This document shows positions 1-8,739 of a DNA stretch of 64,000 nucleotides, piece by piece. Made by a program: the position numbers and the translations under genes. The notes under the pieces were generated by a model. The model did no database searches, was not told where the DNA came from, and saw nothing but the letters and a program-made list of their open reading frames with translations. The stretch is from Struthio camelus (taxonomy: Eukaryota > Chordata > Aves > Struthioniformes > Struthionidae), in NCBI RefSeq assembly GCF_040807025.1, contig NC_090947.1, positions 6,634,001-6,698,000 on the forward strand, read 5' to 3'. Each line of letters starts with the position of its first letter. Position 1 is the stretch's first letter.

Positions 1-1600
1 GATCTCATAGTTTCTAATGTATTTATTTTCCAAGCGCCCGATGAGGAGGAACAGAAATATCCTACAGGCTGTGGGGAGTGGGGTTATATAAAGCCCAAAT
101 CACTGCTGCCTGCGTGTCTTTGACAATTCCGATCTGCACAACCTGCCCCAGGTCAAACAGGAGGCCTGAGCTTGCACAAAGGATATTACCTGGCCACTCA
201 AGTCAGGCTGTAATACCCAAATCACAAATGGTCTATTATTGTCTTAGTCCAGGCTTCCCAGTCTTAGTCTTTGAGCTCCTTAGGGCAGAGTTCTCTCCTA
301 TGCCAGGAGAGCATTTTAGTTTCTACCATGAACAAATGTGACATTCGTAAGATAGCTGTACCACTAGTAAATGGAGGATCCGAGACAGAGGAAAGGCTTA
401 GAGAAGAGTTTGGCAAAATAACACAAAAGCCAGGCAAAAGCCCGAAAGGGGAAAGGAAACAGCCTGAAAAAAACAGGAAGGACAAAAAACTTTGGAGAAA
501 GTCACTCATTCCTGGGAAATATTACATTATTGGCTTATTTAGAAAGCAAGCATTTGGAAGCATATGTTTAAAGAACGGTAGTTCAAAAATAAGATTCATT
601 TTCCATGCCAACAGATGCAGTACATCTCATTAGCAAGACTCCTCACTTTTAAGCAGCAACTTTCAAAGCTGCCTAAGCATCCCTCTGTCCCTCTCCCAAT
701 TGCCTTCAAAGTGAGCAGCACCTGGCCATTTGAGCCCTTAGCTGGCTCTGAGACTCTCCCCGCCTTGAAAACAGCGGGCTCACTTTCGAGGCAGTGCTTT
801 GCTCTGCATCCCAGAGAGATGGTTTCCCAGCTCCAAAGCAAATGGGGACCCTTGCAGCAGCTCTGGTCCCCAGCAATTAGCGCACTAGACATCCACAATG
901 ACGCACCAGACAGCAGGACAGCACCAGCAGCAGATGGAGCAAGCCGAAACACAGATACAGCCCCTGGGAATGGAGCTCCAGGAGAGCTGCCTGCATCTCA
1001 ATTCCCCTGTTTGCAAGTTTGTGGGAGCTAACTGAGCAGCTAACTTACAATTCACTGCGGGTTGGCCAAGCGAACGGGCTGCACTACCACAAAGCACAGT
1101 GTCACAGTTCACCTGACCATGCCTAAGCCAGGTGGAAAGCATAACAAATCAGTTTGTTTAACTGTAACAAGTATACAGGTTCAGGGGTGTCAGTATAGGT
1201 GCTACTGCTGGTGACAGAGGCATTTACCTTAAGATGCAATAATGTGATAGCAAAGGAATCAATTAGTAACAAGTGATAGGATCAACACAATTCATCAGTT
1301 GACCTATCATAACAACAAACTATTTGCATATGATTTGCAGGGAGCGCCAAACAAACGCAAAGTCAAGCGATCTCCAAAGATCAAGCCCAGATTACAGAAG
1401 TTACTGTCAAAGAAATAAGTAGTAGGTAAATAAACACCAGAGGAAATATAGAGAAGCAGTTGGTGGAGGAGGGGAAGGAGAGTTAGAAATTCTGGCAAGC
1501 AGATCAAAGAGCCTAGATGTTAGTACTGCCAAGCCACACTATATGTGTGTGCTCTCCCACGGGTACAAAACCCTTGGGTTACCCTCAAGGGTCGACCAAA
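1..1600. other. non-coding tract, possible intron left of the heat-shock-type promoter
   Basis: No open frame here resembles a known protein; the frames at 264-509, 596-952 and 885-1142 (minus) and 271-633 and 615-1031 (plus) overlap each other and have no domain signature. If the minus-strand promoter near 1.8 kb is real, this tract would be the first intron or the body of its transcript, running off the left end of the window. An octamer-like ATTTGCAT lies near 1322-1329. I see no repeat element I can name. Confidence 0.4.
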
Positions 1601-1602
1601 AC

Positions 1603-1800
1603 ACTCACTGGTTCTCCAGAAGCAGGGGCCACTCGCCCCGGGGCAGGAGCCCCACTGTTCTTGACCAGACCTCCTGAACCAAGGAGCAGGGCGAGCCCGT
1701 CGTCCTTTCCCTCGTCTGCTGTCCAGCTGCTTCGGACCAGGTGCTCTTCACCCAGCACACACCTCCACCACCACTTCCACCCTCCCAGCTCCCCTCCCAA
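1603..1800 (-). other. putative first exon with splice donor (minus strand)
   Basis: This is the segment expected to be transcribed first from the TATA box at 1828-1836: about 28 bases downstream the transcript would begin near 1800 and run leftwards. It is purine-rich and GC-rich on the transcribed sense strand. It ends at a good donor, read on the minus strand as CCA|GTGAGT, with the donor hexamer at 1608-1603. No convincing start codon with a conserved reading frame is present, so a non-coding (5' UTR) first exon is the better reading. Several heat-inducible vertebrate genes have untranslated first exons (for example HSP90AA1, HSPA8, SERPINH1 and ubiquitin genes), but nothing here identifies which gene, if any, this is. 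The exon limits are inferred from motif spacing only. Confidence 0.3.
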
Positions 1801-1827
1801 ATGAAGGAGGGAAGGGAAACCGCTGCT

Positions 1828-1931
1828 CTTTTATAGCTGCATGGAATTGTGGGCGTGGTCATGGCGTGGTGGCTCCTGATTGGTCAGTTTCTGAGTCCCT
1901 TGGGTGACGGACTACGAGTTCTGGAACCTTC
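1828..1931 (-). promoter_or_regulatory. heat-shock-type core promoter (HSE, CCAAT, TATA), firing towards coordinate 1
   Basis: Read on the minus strand, the elements come in canonical order. First is a perfect three-pentamer heat-shock element, GAAggTTCcaGAA, occupying 1931-1919 with GAA/TTC boxes exactly 5 bases apart. Then comes an inverted CCAAT box (CCAAT on the minus strand, 1883-1879), then GC/CACC-like CCACGCCC near 1852-1859, and a TATA box CTATAAAAG at 1836-1828. A start site near 1800 is predicted. HSF1 trimers bind such three-box elements, NF-Y binds CCAAT, and this combination is typical of inducible chaperone genes. The order, strand and spacing are directly visible; heat inducibility is inference. 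The alternative is an old LTR promoter, which often also carries CCAAT and TATA boxes, but I could not define LTR ends, a primer-binding site or target-site duplications. Confidence 0.55.
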
Positions 1932-2088
1932 CGAGGATTGACAGCTAGCACCTGTTGTTATCACATGGTGTCGACTGCCCAATCATCTCCTCTTCATCCG
2001 GCGGGAATCCGTCGGAGAGCAGGTCTACCCAGCTGGGGGTCAAATACCGGAGCAATGCAGCAGCTAACGAGTCTACCCGTTCTCGCCT

Positions 2089-2210
2089 ATGGGGGGGGGG
2101 GAGGGGGCGGCCGTTGAACCACCGCGCACAGACACAATGGAGAGAGCTGGATGGGGGGGGGAGGGGGCGGCCGTTGAACCACCGCGCACAGACACAATGG
2201 AGAGAGCTGG
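2089..2210. repeat. 60/62-bp tandem duplication with G-run
   Basis: Two copies sit head to tail: 2089-2150 (62 bp) and 2151-2210 (60 bp). They differ only in the length of the internal G run. Each copy has AT, a run of G, then GAGGGGGCGGCCGTTGAACC and further sequence ending in GAGAGAGCTGG. The near identity suggests a recent slippage or unequal-exchange event. The G runs could form G-quadruplexes on the plus strand. It lies about 160-290 bp upstream of the minus-strand promoter, so copy number could alter promoter spacing or strength. Chance open frames cross it and show an apparent protein repeat, which is only a translation of the duplication. Confidence 0.9.
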
Positions 2211-2369
2211 CCTTTGGGTTGCTTGAGAACTGAAACAGCATAACCAGCAGATTAGGAGAATAAGAGACTTTCCACAGCAGAACAGGAAGAAGAAATAGAG
2301 GTGCGTGTTCTATACACGATACTAAATTCAGAGGTTCTAGAAAGGTTTGCGTGCATCCCGGCAACTGTC

Positions 2370-2930
2370 ACAGCGACATCTTGCCGGAAAATAGACTAAG
2401 TGAACTTTTCTTTGGCTGTCTGTCGCTTGCACCTTGTCGGTGATTCACGCTATAGGAGACCCTGGCCCAATAACTTCTTATTGTCGCATCAGATGCGCCC
2501 AGTTCACAATTAGGCTTGGCCGCTCGGCCTTCGGTCAGGCTCCAGAGACTCCGCTGCCCCGGAGAGCAATTTCTGGCAGACAGCGGTGCAGCTCTTAGGA
2601 CGCGTGTTATGCGTCTCAGATTCCTGCCACCCCTCCACTCCTCAGCCTTTGGCAGAGCAGGGCAGAAGAGGGACTTCTCAAGGGCGGAAGATGCCATTTT
2701 GCCCACGGCTGAAAGAAGTTCCCCGTCCAAGACGCGAAAAGCCAAGCCACGCCAGGCTGCGGCAGGGAGGCAGTAGGAAAAGGCGACGCACAGACAAGGA
2801 AACGGGCAGCGCCCTGGCCTGCCTTGGCCTTCTGCTTGGATGGGAATAACCTTCCTCCAACAAGCGCGGTCGTATTTGCCGTGGCCGCGTCCACAGTGTT
2901 TTCAGTGCGACGAGCCTCTGGCTAAGCGCA
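2370..2930. promoter_or_regulatory. CpG-rich promoter-like region with two ETS/YY1 composites
   Basis: CpG dinucleotides are much denser here than in most of the window. Two composite motifs resemble TATA-less housekeeping promoters. The first is CCGGAA at 2384-2389 next to an AAGATG-type YY1-like site (minus strand, about 2376-2383). The second is GCGGAAG at 2684-2690 immediately followed by ATGCCATTTT (2691-2700), whose complement AAAATGGCAT resembles YY1. A CCAAT box is at 2467-2471 (plus). Together with the minus-directed promoter at 1.8 kb this could be a divergent promoter pair, or a single CpG island. No coding first exon is recognisable on either strand. Confidence 0.4.
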
Positions 2931-5600
2931 GTACGGCCAAAAGCCTTGCACTCCCGAAAAACTCCAGCGGGAACCGCGTCTGCCTTCGCCCAGGCTGTGT
3001 TCCGCTTTTAATGTGCGTTGAAAGAGGATTTAAACACACAAATCTGTGGGAACTACAAGAGTCATTGTAAAACAGCACGGGACTGAACGGGATTGATTCG
3101 GGGAAGTCTGCGAGCTTGTCTAGACTGCGGCCAATAATGCTCGGCTCCAAGCTGCAGCTAATACTATTAGGCTGGGCTTTTCTATTATTGACCAACTCTA
3201 AAAAAAAGCCTGTATTTCAAGGGAGCTCAGCGCACATTGTAAATAGGCCAGTTTGTACTGCCAAGCCTGCAGCCTCTTCAGTTGAGAAGAAATCCTTTTC
3301 TCACATGCTGTTGCATCGAAAGCGATGTTTTCCAGCTCCTACGGAGTGAAACCATGGATGGGAAGAGGCTACTTCAAAGTAAACCTCAAAGAGGAGCCAG
3401 CAGGTTGTGGTCAGAGGCTGACGTTTGCTAAGCAGCGGGCTGCACCGCTGCTAGCTAGACCCTTAGCGGTCCGCAAAACCAAAAAGAAGGTTGAAAACCG
3501 TTCACCCAAAGGTCTCAGCCATTCACCGTGGCCCATCAGCATCAGTGGACTCCTTGCTCTGAAGGAGCTTGCAACTGAAAAGGCCAGGGCTCAAGCAGAG
3601 ACTAAAATAATCTTTAAAATTTGGCTGCATGGGCAGAGGATGAGGCTCAGGTCCTTCTCCCTCTCGCGGCTTGCTTGCTAGCTCAGCTGCTCTTATATTA
3701 AGACCAGTGGCAGTGAAGGCGCCCCTGAGCCAGAGCACGCGTTACCCACTGCCGGTCCCTGGCAGAGCCCAGCTTCTCTTATATCTGGCTGCAATGTGTC
3801 TGGACCTGGCAGTTTCCATCCGAAGGAGAATCGAGTCCTGCACAGCCCAACTCTGTGCTGAATGCTAAGTGTGGCATTAAGCTTGATTGCTTGTGCATGG
3901 GGTATTGCTAAACAAGGAGGGGCCAGGTCTACTTAACCACCCTGAAGCCATGCATACGTCGATGTTTAAGCTCTGCCAAGGTGGTTTTCGCATAGCTCTT
4001 AGTGTATTGTCATTTACTTCTCCTGCTGTTTAGAGCAGTCTGTCCTCTAACTCAAAGATGGTCCTCGCCCAAAGACCTCAACAGATGACAGGAAAAGGGC
4101 TGGAGGCAGATACAGAGGAGGAGAAAGTTGCAGTAAAACCGCCTTACCTGCTACAGTAAGCAGAGTTATCTCTTTCATTACTTTGCTGTTACTGGCACAT
4201 ACCGCAGGGTTGGGAAGCCGGGGCACGAACCTGCTGAGCGACAGGCTCTCAGATGCACAGCTTACCGCTTTCGCCTCACCAAGCCAAAGTTGTCCTCGAC
4301 AGGCTTTCTAAGAGGAAATCCTCACTTTTCATGTCTGCTGTTATCATCCAACAGATCAGATGACAAGGAGAACTAAAGAATAAGAACCACCGCTAGATAA
4401 AGCAATCAAGGAAACACACAGAGAAAACAGGACCGAGTGCTAGTGGCCTTCCTAGCCAGTTAGGTTACAATTAAACACCAGGCAGCTATTATCATTTTTC
4501 TTTCTTTTGGAGATAAACAAGGAGAGGAAAGCAGGTGAGCAGCACTTCCCTTAGAGGACCCCGCAGCCGCCACGCAAGGCCCTCCGGCTGCTCCTTCTCG
4601 GGCCGAGCCTGTCCTGCCCTGCTCCAGCCGTGACCAAGCTCCCACGTGACCCAGCAGGGGCAAGCCGAGCCCCACAACTTTGGTCCTCTGCCCTGGCCAC
4701 CTAAACCAGGGGTGCTACGTAGAGCTTGCGCTTCTCCTTTTTCACAAGGATTAGCACAAACCTGCTCAGTCCTCTCGTTTCATCCAGCAACGATTGATGG
4801 GCCTTGGTCAAATAAACAATCCCAATGTTTACAAATTACTACTATATGTGGCGGAGGTAAAGCACATCGATCACAAAGTCAATAAGTTCATGTGAGAGGG
4901 CAGAATCTTTATGAATCCTTTTATTTTTACAACTTTTCAATACTAAGCCCTTCACACCAGGCTAAAAGACTACACCTAGTATTTTACTGCCTATATCTCT
5001 TGCTTCAGACTTGCATAACGTCATAATTTGTTTTCAAGATTGATGCCATGAAGAAAGGCCACTTGAGTCTGTAAAGGCCGTTTTCCCAGCCACGTGCTTT
5101 CCACGGACAATGATTTTTGTTCTCAGTCTGAGGAGTCTGCTGCAATCCAACAGTTTCTGAACCAATTGAAACTTGACTTTCCCCAGGTGCAGTTTTGTTA
5201 TACAGGGCAGAGCTTGCAGGCAACCCACGAGACCGACTGAGGTTCCCAATTCTGTGCCAGGAAGGAGCCCGTGCAGACAGGGGATGGACACTCATGGAGA
5301 AGCTTATTCTCTCCTTTTTCTCACTGCTTAATAACTGCTTCTTTTACAGTACCTAGAGACTTCCTTCATTGCATCTTTTTTAAAGGATTCTCCTTAGCTC
5401 AGAAATGACTATCCATTTCATTACCTGTCAGGAGCAGGATTATCACTATATCCTCCCTGTTTTTGCTGATGAAGGAAAGCGTGAGAGAGGAAAACGGGAT
5501 TGGGCCGAAGGACTTCCAGTGTTGCTAAATTACCAACACAAGGGCCTTAAAACCAGCTGCAGCAGCAGACACAGTTCAGGGCAATCACTGCTGCAGGATC
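2931..5600. other. non-coding tract
   Basis: Moderate GC with scattered CpG up to about 3.5 kb, then more AT-rich. Short open frames on both strands show no domain resemblance. I see no named repeat, RNA gene or strong splice-bounded exon. If a plus-strand transcript starts in the CpG-rich region at 2.4-2.9 kb, this would be its intron. Confidence 0.4.
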
Positions 5601-5690
5601 AGGCCCTCCCTGTAATCATCAGTAACAGGATTATCCCTGTAATCATGATTAATGTGATGACATGGCTAATAATTATTACTAATTTGCAAA
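5600..5690. promoter_or_regulatory. candidate enhancer with homeodomain (K50/bicoid-class) site cluster
   Basis: The 12-mer CCCTGTAATCAT occurs twice, at 5608-5619 and 5635-5646, 27 bp apart. A GGATTA (OTX/PITX/GSC-type site) sits between them at 5628-5633, and TAATCA, ATTAAT, TAATTATTA and ACTAATTTG follow within 45 bp. Such density suggests a homeodomain-bound regulatory element. The stretch ends in a run of 14 A at 5688-5701. The function is inferred from motifs only. Confidence 0.35.
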
Positions 5691-5701
5691 AAAAAAAAAA
5701 A

Positions 5702-6690
5702 CCCTAACATCTTAAAAAACAAAAGGCAACAACAGAAGGTGATCTTGAGCCACACTTCCAGTGGGAGACCCCTCTCTAAAGGGTTCATAAATGACTAAGG
5801 GACTTCACAGCCAAGCAAGTCTTGTGGCAGACAGCAAGCAGCACGCTGGCTGGCAATGTTACAGATGGCCTTAGGGACTCAGTAACTATTGATTAAAATA
5901 TTCCCTCTTCCTTCATCATTACTGATTATCCTCTGCGAGATGTTTATAAATAGCACCTGCACTCTTACCAAATGTCATAGGAGGGAATAAATCAATAAAT
6001 CAGATGTGTCACAAGCCCCCAGGTAGCCCATATTGGGCCGGATTATTCGTCCGACGGCTACGATGAATTTTCGTCATTATATTATTATATTATTCCTTTC
6101 GTTACTTCCAGAGAGATGTGAAGTTTGTGCTTCACCAGTGTTTATACTTTTACAGTAAAATAGTGTCTGAGAGGTGTATTTGTGAGGGCTGTATTCAAAA
6201 ATCAAAAGCTTATGACTACCACTGCACTCGTTTTGTCTATCTCTGAAGGTGCCAGATTTTTAATAACATTTCTGCATGTATCCTACTCTAGTATCAGACT
6301 TAAACCACTCTCACAACGAGATGGTGATGAGAGCATTTAGCGAGTGAAAAGCCATATTAATTTTTAGAGCCATAAAATAGAGAATGGAGAAATACTGATT
6401 CTGAACTGGTATTACTCTGCATGGCAAGGCACAAGAGCTACATATTGTATTGATCAACAGTTACTGAATCTGGTTAAGCAGTGGTTGGTCCTAAATTTCA
6501 GCCCCACTGAATTCAAAGAAGATCCTCAGGCACTTTAATCAGCTGATCTGCCTGGCAAATCGGAGATTGTAGCCAAAAGCTTTCAGGGCCAAACACGGCA
6601 CTGCCCAAGGGGGCCCTGACAGCAGTTAGGATTGCTATTGGCTGTCCCAGAGCCTGCAATTTATATGTCCGTTCTCAACATCATGGACTC
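5702..6690. other. AT-rich non-coding tract
   Basis: There is a short TATTATATTATTAT-type low-complexity stretch near 6078-6096, preceded by a CpG-containing imperfect dyad (CGATGAATTTTCGTC, about 6059-6076). No gene, named repeat or RNA is seen. Confidence 0.4.
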
Positions 6691-6799
6691 TGCTACTTCA
6701 GAAAATCCCAAATATGCCTACACATGACATTATGATTCTTGAGCTTTCCCTCGCCCGGGGAAAAACGTCTGGTTCAGATAACTCCTTAATTTCGCTCAC

Positions 6800-6878
6800 C
6801 TCCAGATCTTTTCCGCATGGTGCTGTTACGTTGCTGAGCTTCTCCAGTTTACCAGCGATATCGGCCCTTGATTCACGA
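6800..6878 (-). other. candidate 79-bp internal exon (minus strand)
   Basis: On the minus strand a pyrimidine-rich acceptor ending in CCTCCTCGCAG (AG at 6880-6879) is followed by 79 bases with an open frame, then by a strong donor, GAG|GTGAGC (6799-6794). In the frame open across the whole stretch the exon would encode about 26 hydrophilic, helix-prone residues (RESRADIAGKLEKLSNVTAP is part of it). I do not recognise the protein. A 79-bp exon is not a multiple of three, which is normal for an internal exon joined to others. The open frame continues through both putative introns, so the frame alone is weak evidence. It could equally be a non-coding transcript exon or chance. Confidence 0.2.
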
Positions 6879-7489
6879 CTGCGAGGAGGAATGACACCCG
6901 AAAAGATTTTATTAAAAACACTCACACAGTCAAGCACATATTTAGCTGAGGTTTTTCCACTGAGTCAGATCTAGGGTCAAGAAACCAGTAAGTGTTTCCT
7001 CTATCTGTATTATCTGCTGTCCTTCTGTATGCGTTACTCTGCGACAGTCACCTCCTTCTCTTTTATCTTTGTACCCGCCCTGAACATCTCTTCCCCACCC
7101 CTTTTTTCATCCTTTAAAAAACAGATTATGTGCTTTTGTTACAGTTTTAATGTCACGAGAAAGGAATAGAAAATGAGGCTATTAATCTCCATGTGAAATG
7201 AAACCACTAATGATGGCTCCCCTTCACTACACCCGCCTGTTACCTCCGCTTAGGCTCTGCAGCAGTAACCGCTCCCTAAGGGCCAGCCAAACTATTTACC
7301 ATGCTTATTAAATAACACTCCCACTCTGGCTTATTTATTTTTGAAACAATGAAGTTAACATTCATAAGAGCAGTAGGAGCTGAAGTGGTCTCATTAGCTG
7401 CATTTTGCTGAGGAAAGCGTAAGAAAGTGTTAGCAGCACAGTATTTTCTATAGTATTCTCCGTGGACTACCTTTCTGTCGGAGACTTTT

Positions 7490-7571
7490 AAAGGGCTCTG
7501 CTCGTGTAGGTTTCTGAACATGACCGCTTAAAAGGGCTCTGCTCGTGTAGGTTTCTGAACATGACCGCTTA
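7490..7571. repeat. exact 41-bp tandem duplication
   Basis: Two identical 41-bp copies, 7490-7530 and 7531-7571, begin AAAGGGCTCTGCTCGTGTAG and end in GACCGCTTA. There is no mismatch between them. Perfect identity points to a recent duplication, a polymorphic locus or an assembly artefact. No transposon ends are visible. Confidence 0.95.
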
Positions 7572-8080
7572 TTTTAAATGGTCTTTCAAGGAGAACACAC
7601 CTTATACATTATGTCCTAAGGTCTGGGGCTTTTTTTTTGTTTTCTTAGATGTTTAAATATGCCTTGGAAAACATTTCAAGGATTGCTTTTATGGCACTTT
7701 ATAACTAAATATGTTCATTAGCCAGTCTCCATCTTCTCTGGGTAGGAGGCAAGGGGAAATACCGTGGAGTATTTGCTATTAGGACTGGAGATCTTAAAGA
7801 GCTTTGAGAAGGCACGGTTTTAAGAGGCTTCTTTTAAAACAGATCATTGGCTGCTGTTAAAATTATATTCCATGATTTAAGATTTTCTTATAAAGAATTG
7901 GCCTCTGGGCTCTCAGTGCAACTGGGGCCAAAACGTGCAGCAGAGGGGAGGGAAACGCAAGCATGGGGCTGCACGAGACCGGGAAGAAGGCAGGGATAAA
8001 TGGAAGAGGCAACACCGCTGAGCCTCAGGCACTGCTGATCTTAAAGGTCTTCACATCAACTACCCCAGGCAAAAGGCATT
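7572..8080. other. non-coding tract
   Basis: AT-rich sequence with T runs. No repeat element or exon is recognised. Confidence 0.35.
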
Positions 8081-8084
8081 ATAC

Positions 8085-8240
8085 AGACTTCAGAAAATTT
8101 AATTGGCCGCAGCTTTGCAGAAAAATAACCATAAATGCATCTTTGTTATTGCCCTTTGCCTCATGTTTAGGTGACGGTCCCCAAACCGTAATCCTTGCCG
8201 CTTTGAATCGCGTTAATACAGCAGAGAGAGGAAGTGCAGC
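8085..8240. promoter_or_regulatory. candidate conserved non-coding element
   Basis: The stretch combines TTTAATTGGCC (homeodomain/NK-like), an ATAAATGCAT POU-like site, a CTTTGTTATTGCCCTTTG SOX-type cluster and a GCGTTAATA site within about 150 bp, in sequence with unusually many CpG for its AT content. This composition is typical of deeply conserved enhancers. No alignment was possible, so this is a motif-based guess. Confidence 0.25.
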
Positions 8241-8489
8241 GAGATGGGTAGTGGCGTCAGCCGCTGCGAGGCAACGTGCTCTGCTTCGGTCGGGCCTGCA
8301 CCCCGAGCCCTGCGGGGCCCAAATCTTACCCTGTCTGTGGGACAGACAAAAAGCGGGGAGAAGACAGTCTGAAGTTTCAGTTCCTGCGGCACCTGCTACC
8401 AGGGGCAAGAAATAGGGTGGTGTTTTTATGAGTGTGATGTCAAACGTTGCCTTTTGTCACCTCAAACATCAAATTAAAAAAAACAGTTA

Positions 8490-8735
8490 CAGCGTTCAGC
8501 TTGCTAGATTGCAATCTGAAAAATGATGTTCAGAGGTATTTACATCGCTTTTATTCAGTTTACTAGCGCAGACAAGTTGTTTCTAGTGTCTCTTTCATAG
8601 AGTCATCCGAGTTTAAGAAAATCAAGCGTTTTTCTTTGCTTTGTTTCACACATCAGCCCAAAGAAGGATCAAAGGCTGAGCAGCGGGGAATGATGAACTC
8701 TTTTTGCTAATGGCGGATTTGCATACAAGTCCTCA
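8490..8735. promoter_or_regulatory. candidate conserved non-coding element
   Basis: Dense candidate sites include ATTGCAATCTG (C/EBP-like), TTTGCTTTGTTTCAC and GATCAAAGGC (TCF/SOX-like), GCTAATGGCGGATTTGCAT (homeodomain plus POU octamer half) and a retained CpG background. An A run (8816-8825) follows. Regulatory role is inferred only. Confidence 0.25.
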
Positions 8736-8739
8736 AAGA

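Noticed and set aside
1500..2350. Whole block considered as an endogenous retroviral LTR
   Set aside because: CCAAT and TATA fit an LTR, but no TG...CA ends, target duplication, primer-binding site, polypurine tract or second LTR could be identified. Kept only as an alternative explanation.
1945..2364. Minus-strand frame of 139 codons with a repeated protein segment containing HCVCARWFNGRPLPPP
   Set aside because: The protein repeat is simply the translation of the 60/62-bp DNA duplication, including its G/C run. No homology or gene context supports coding.
5688..5701. A14 run as retroposon tail
   Set aside because: No retroelement or processed-pseudogene body precedes it and no flanking duplication was seen.
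5701..5709. Telomere-like ACCCTAAC
   Set aside because: A single partial unit only; not an interstitial telomeric repeat.
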